Part shown: positions 5,139-5,340 of the stretch, in pieces
Layout: the number at the start of each line of letters is the position of its first letter
Numbering within the stretch: position 1 is the first letter of the stretch
Source: JAPLGZ01 sp038318235
GTDB lineage: Bacteria; Chloroflexota; Anaerolineae; Caldilineales; Caldilineaceae
Length of the DNA: 5,340 nucleotides
Direction of reading: 5' to 3'
Assembly: GCA_038318235.1 (NCBI GenBank)
Contig: JBBQBY010000479.1
Coordinates: forward strand, 1-5,340
Notes under the pieces: model-generated
Seen by the model: only the letters and a program-made list of their open reading frames with translations
The model's database searches: none
What the model was told of the DNA's origin: nothing
Position numbers and translations under genes: made by a program

Positions 5139-5340
5139 TGCGAGTTTTTAGCAAAAAGATATTGCGCGACTTTTGGGAGAAACATGCTGACGCAAAAGTA
5201 GGGTTACAGGCTTGGTACGAAGAAGCGTTGCGTGTTGAGTGGCAAACACCTATTGATATCAAACGGGCCCATGCTAATGCCAGCATTATTGCTGATAATC
5301 GAGTGGTTTTTAATATCCAAGGGAATGCCTATCGTCTAGT
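5138..5340 (+). CDS. higB: HigB-type toxin (mRNA interferase), 5' part, cut by window edge
   Basis: ATG 5138 opens a frame that stays open to the window edge, giving 67 complete codons. The protein starts MRVFSKKILRDFWEKHADAK, continues with AWYEEALRVEWQTPIDIK, and ends VVFNIQGNAYRLV, the pattern of the HigB toxin family (RelE-like ribosome-dependent mRNA endonucleases, usually about 95-105 residues). About 30 residues are therefore missing on the right. In such loci a helix-turn-helix antitoxin gene (higA) normally follows the toxin, so it should lie just beyond the window. A weak purine-rich site, AGAAAG (5127-5132), is spaced 5 nt from the start. The consensus promoter at 5061-5089 serves it, with a small leader ORF overlapping its start. 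The local DNA is visibly richer in A+T than the genes to the left, consistent with a mobile toxin-antitoxin module. Family call is secure; activity cannot be judged from a partial gene. Confidence 0.87.
   Translation, partial: MRVFSKKILRDFWEKHADAKVGLQAWYEEALRVEWQTPIDIKRAHANASIIADNRVVFNIQGNAYRL

Noticed and set aside
1..5340. CRISPR arrays, tRNA or rRNA genes, insertion-sequence ends
   Set aside because: I saw no regularly spaced repeats, tRNA-like cloverleaf, rRNA sequence or transposase reading on either strand.

Overview
The window looks like a piece of a bacterial chromosome of moderate GC content, most plausibly from the Chloroflexota (Caldilinea/Anaerolineae-like). This is an inference from protein style: a lipoprotein leader with an SRRTFLK twin-arginine motif followed by an IAAC lipobox, CUT1-type sugar transporter genes without a local ATPase, a phytanoyl-CoA dioxygenase relative, and a short methyltransferase of a type frequent in Chloroflexota and Actinobacteria. 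No marker gene fixes the taxon. All supported genes lie on the + strand.

Layout. Positions 1-81 hold no gene, only small inverted repeats. Positions 82-683 hold two gene remnants, each keeping its 3' end and natural stop: the last ~103 codons of a phytanoyl-CoA dioxygenase (PhyH) family gene, then the last ~90 codons of a MalG-like sugar permease. The permease remnant is a diverged copy of the 3' end of the intact permease at 3397-4260 (about 79% amino-acid and 77% nucleotide identity over 249 aligned bases, counted by hand). Positions 684-973 are a regulatory gap with a candidate promoter. Positions 974-4260 are a three-gene operon for a CUT1 carbohydrate ABC importer: solute-binding lipoprotein, MalF-like permease and MalG-like permease. 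Each gene has a clear ribosome binding site. A perfect 12-bp stem-loop lies between the binding-protein gene and the permeases, and a strong stem-loop follows the operon.

Positions 4393-5019 encode a class I SAM-dependent methyltransferase. Its start codon lies 7 nt after an extended -10 element and lacks a properly spaced ribosome binding site, so its mRNA may be leaderless. From about 5020 the DNA becomes visibly richer in A+T. A near-consensus sigma-70 promoter (TTGACA-17-TATACT) drives the start of a HigB-type toxin gene that runs off the right edge. A 12-codon leader ORF ends in a TGATG overlap with the toxin start.

How it works together: the binding lipoprotein would capture a sugar or glycoside outside the membrane and deliver it to the two-permease channel. 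The ATPase must come from elsewhere, as is common for CUT1 systems. The upstream remnants suggest that a second, related transporter locus carrying a PhyH gene once lay here and was mostly deleted. The methyltransferase and toxin gene appear to be independent transcription units. I see no clearly new multi-gene system. The features most worth checking are the leader-ORF/higB coupling, the intercistronic hairpin, the likely leaderless methyltransferase and the remnant pair.
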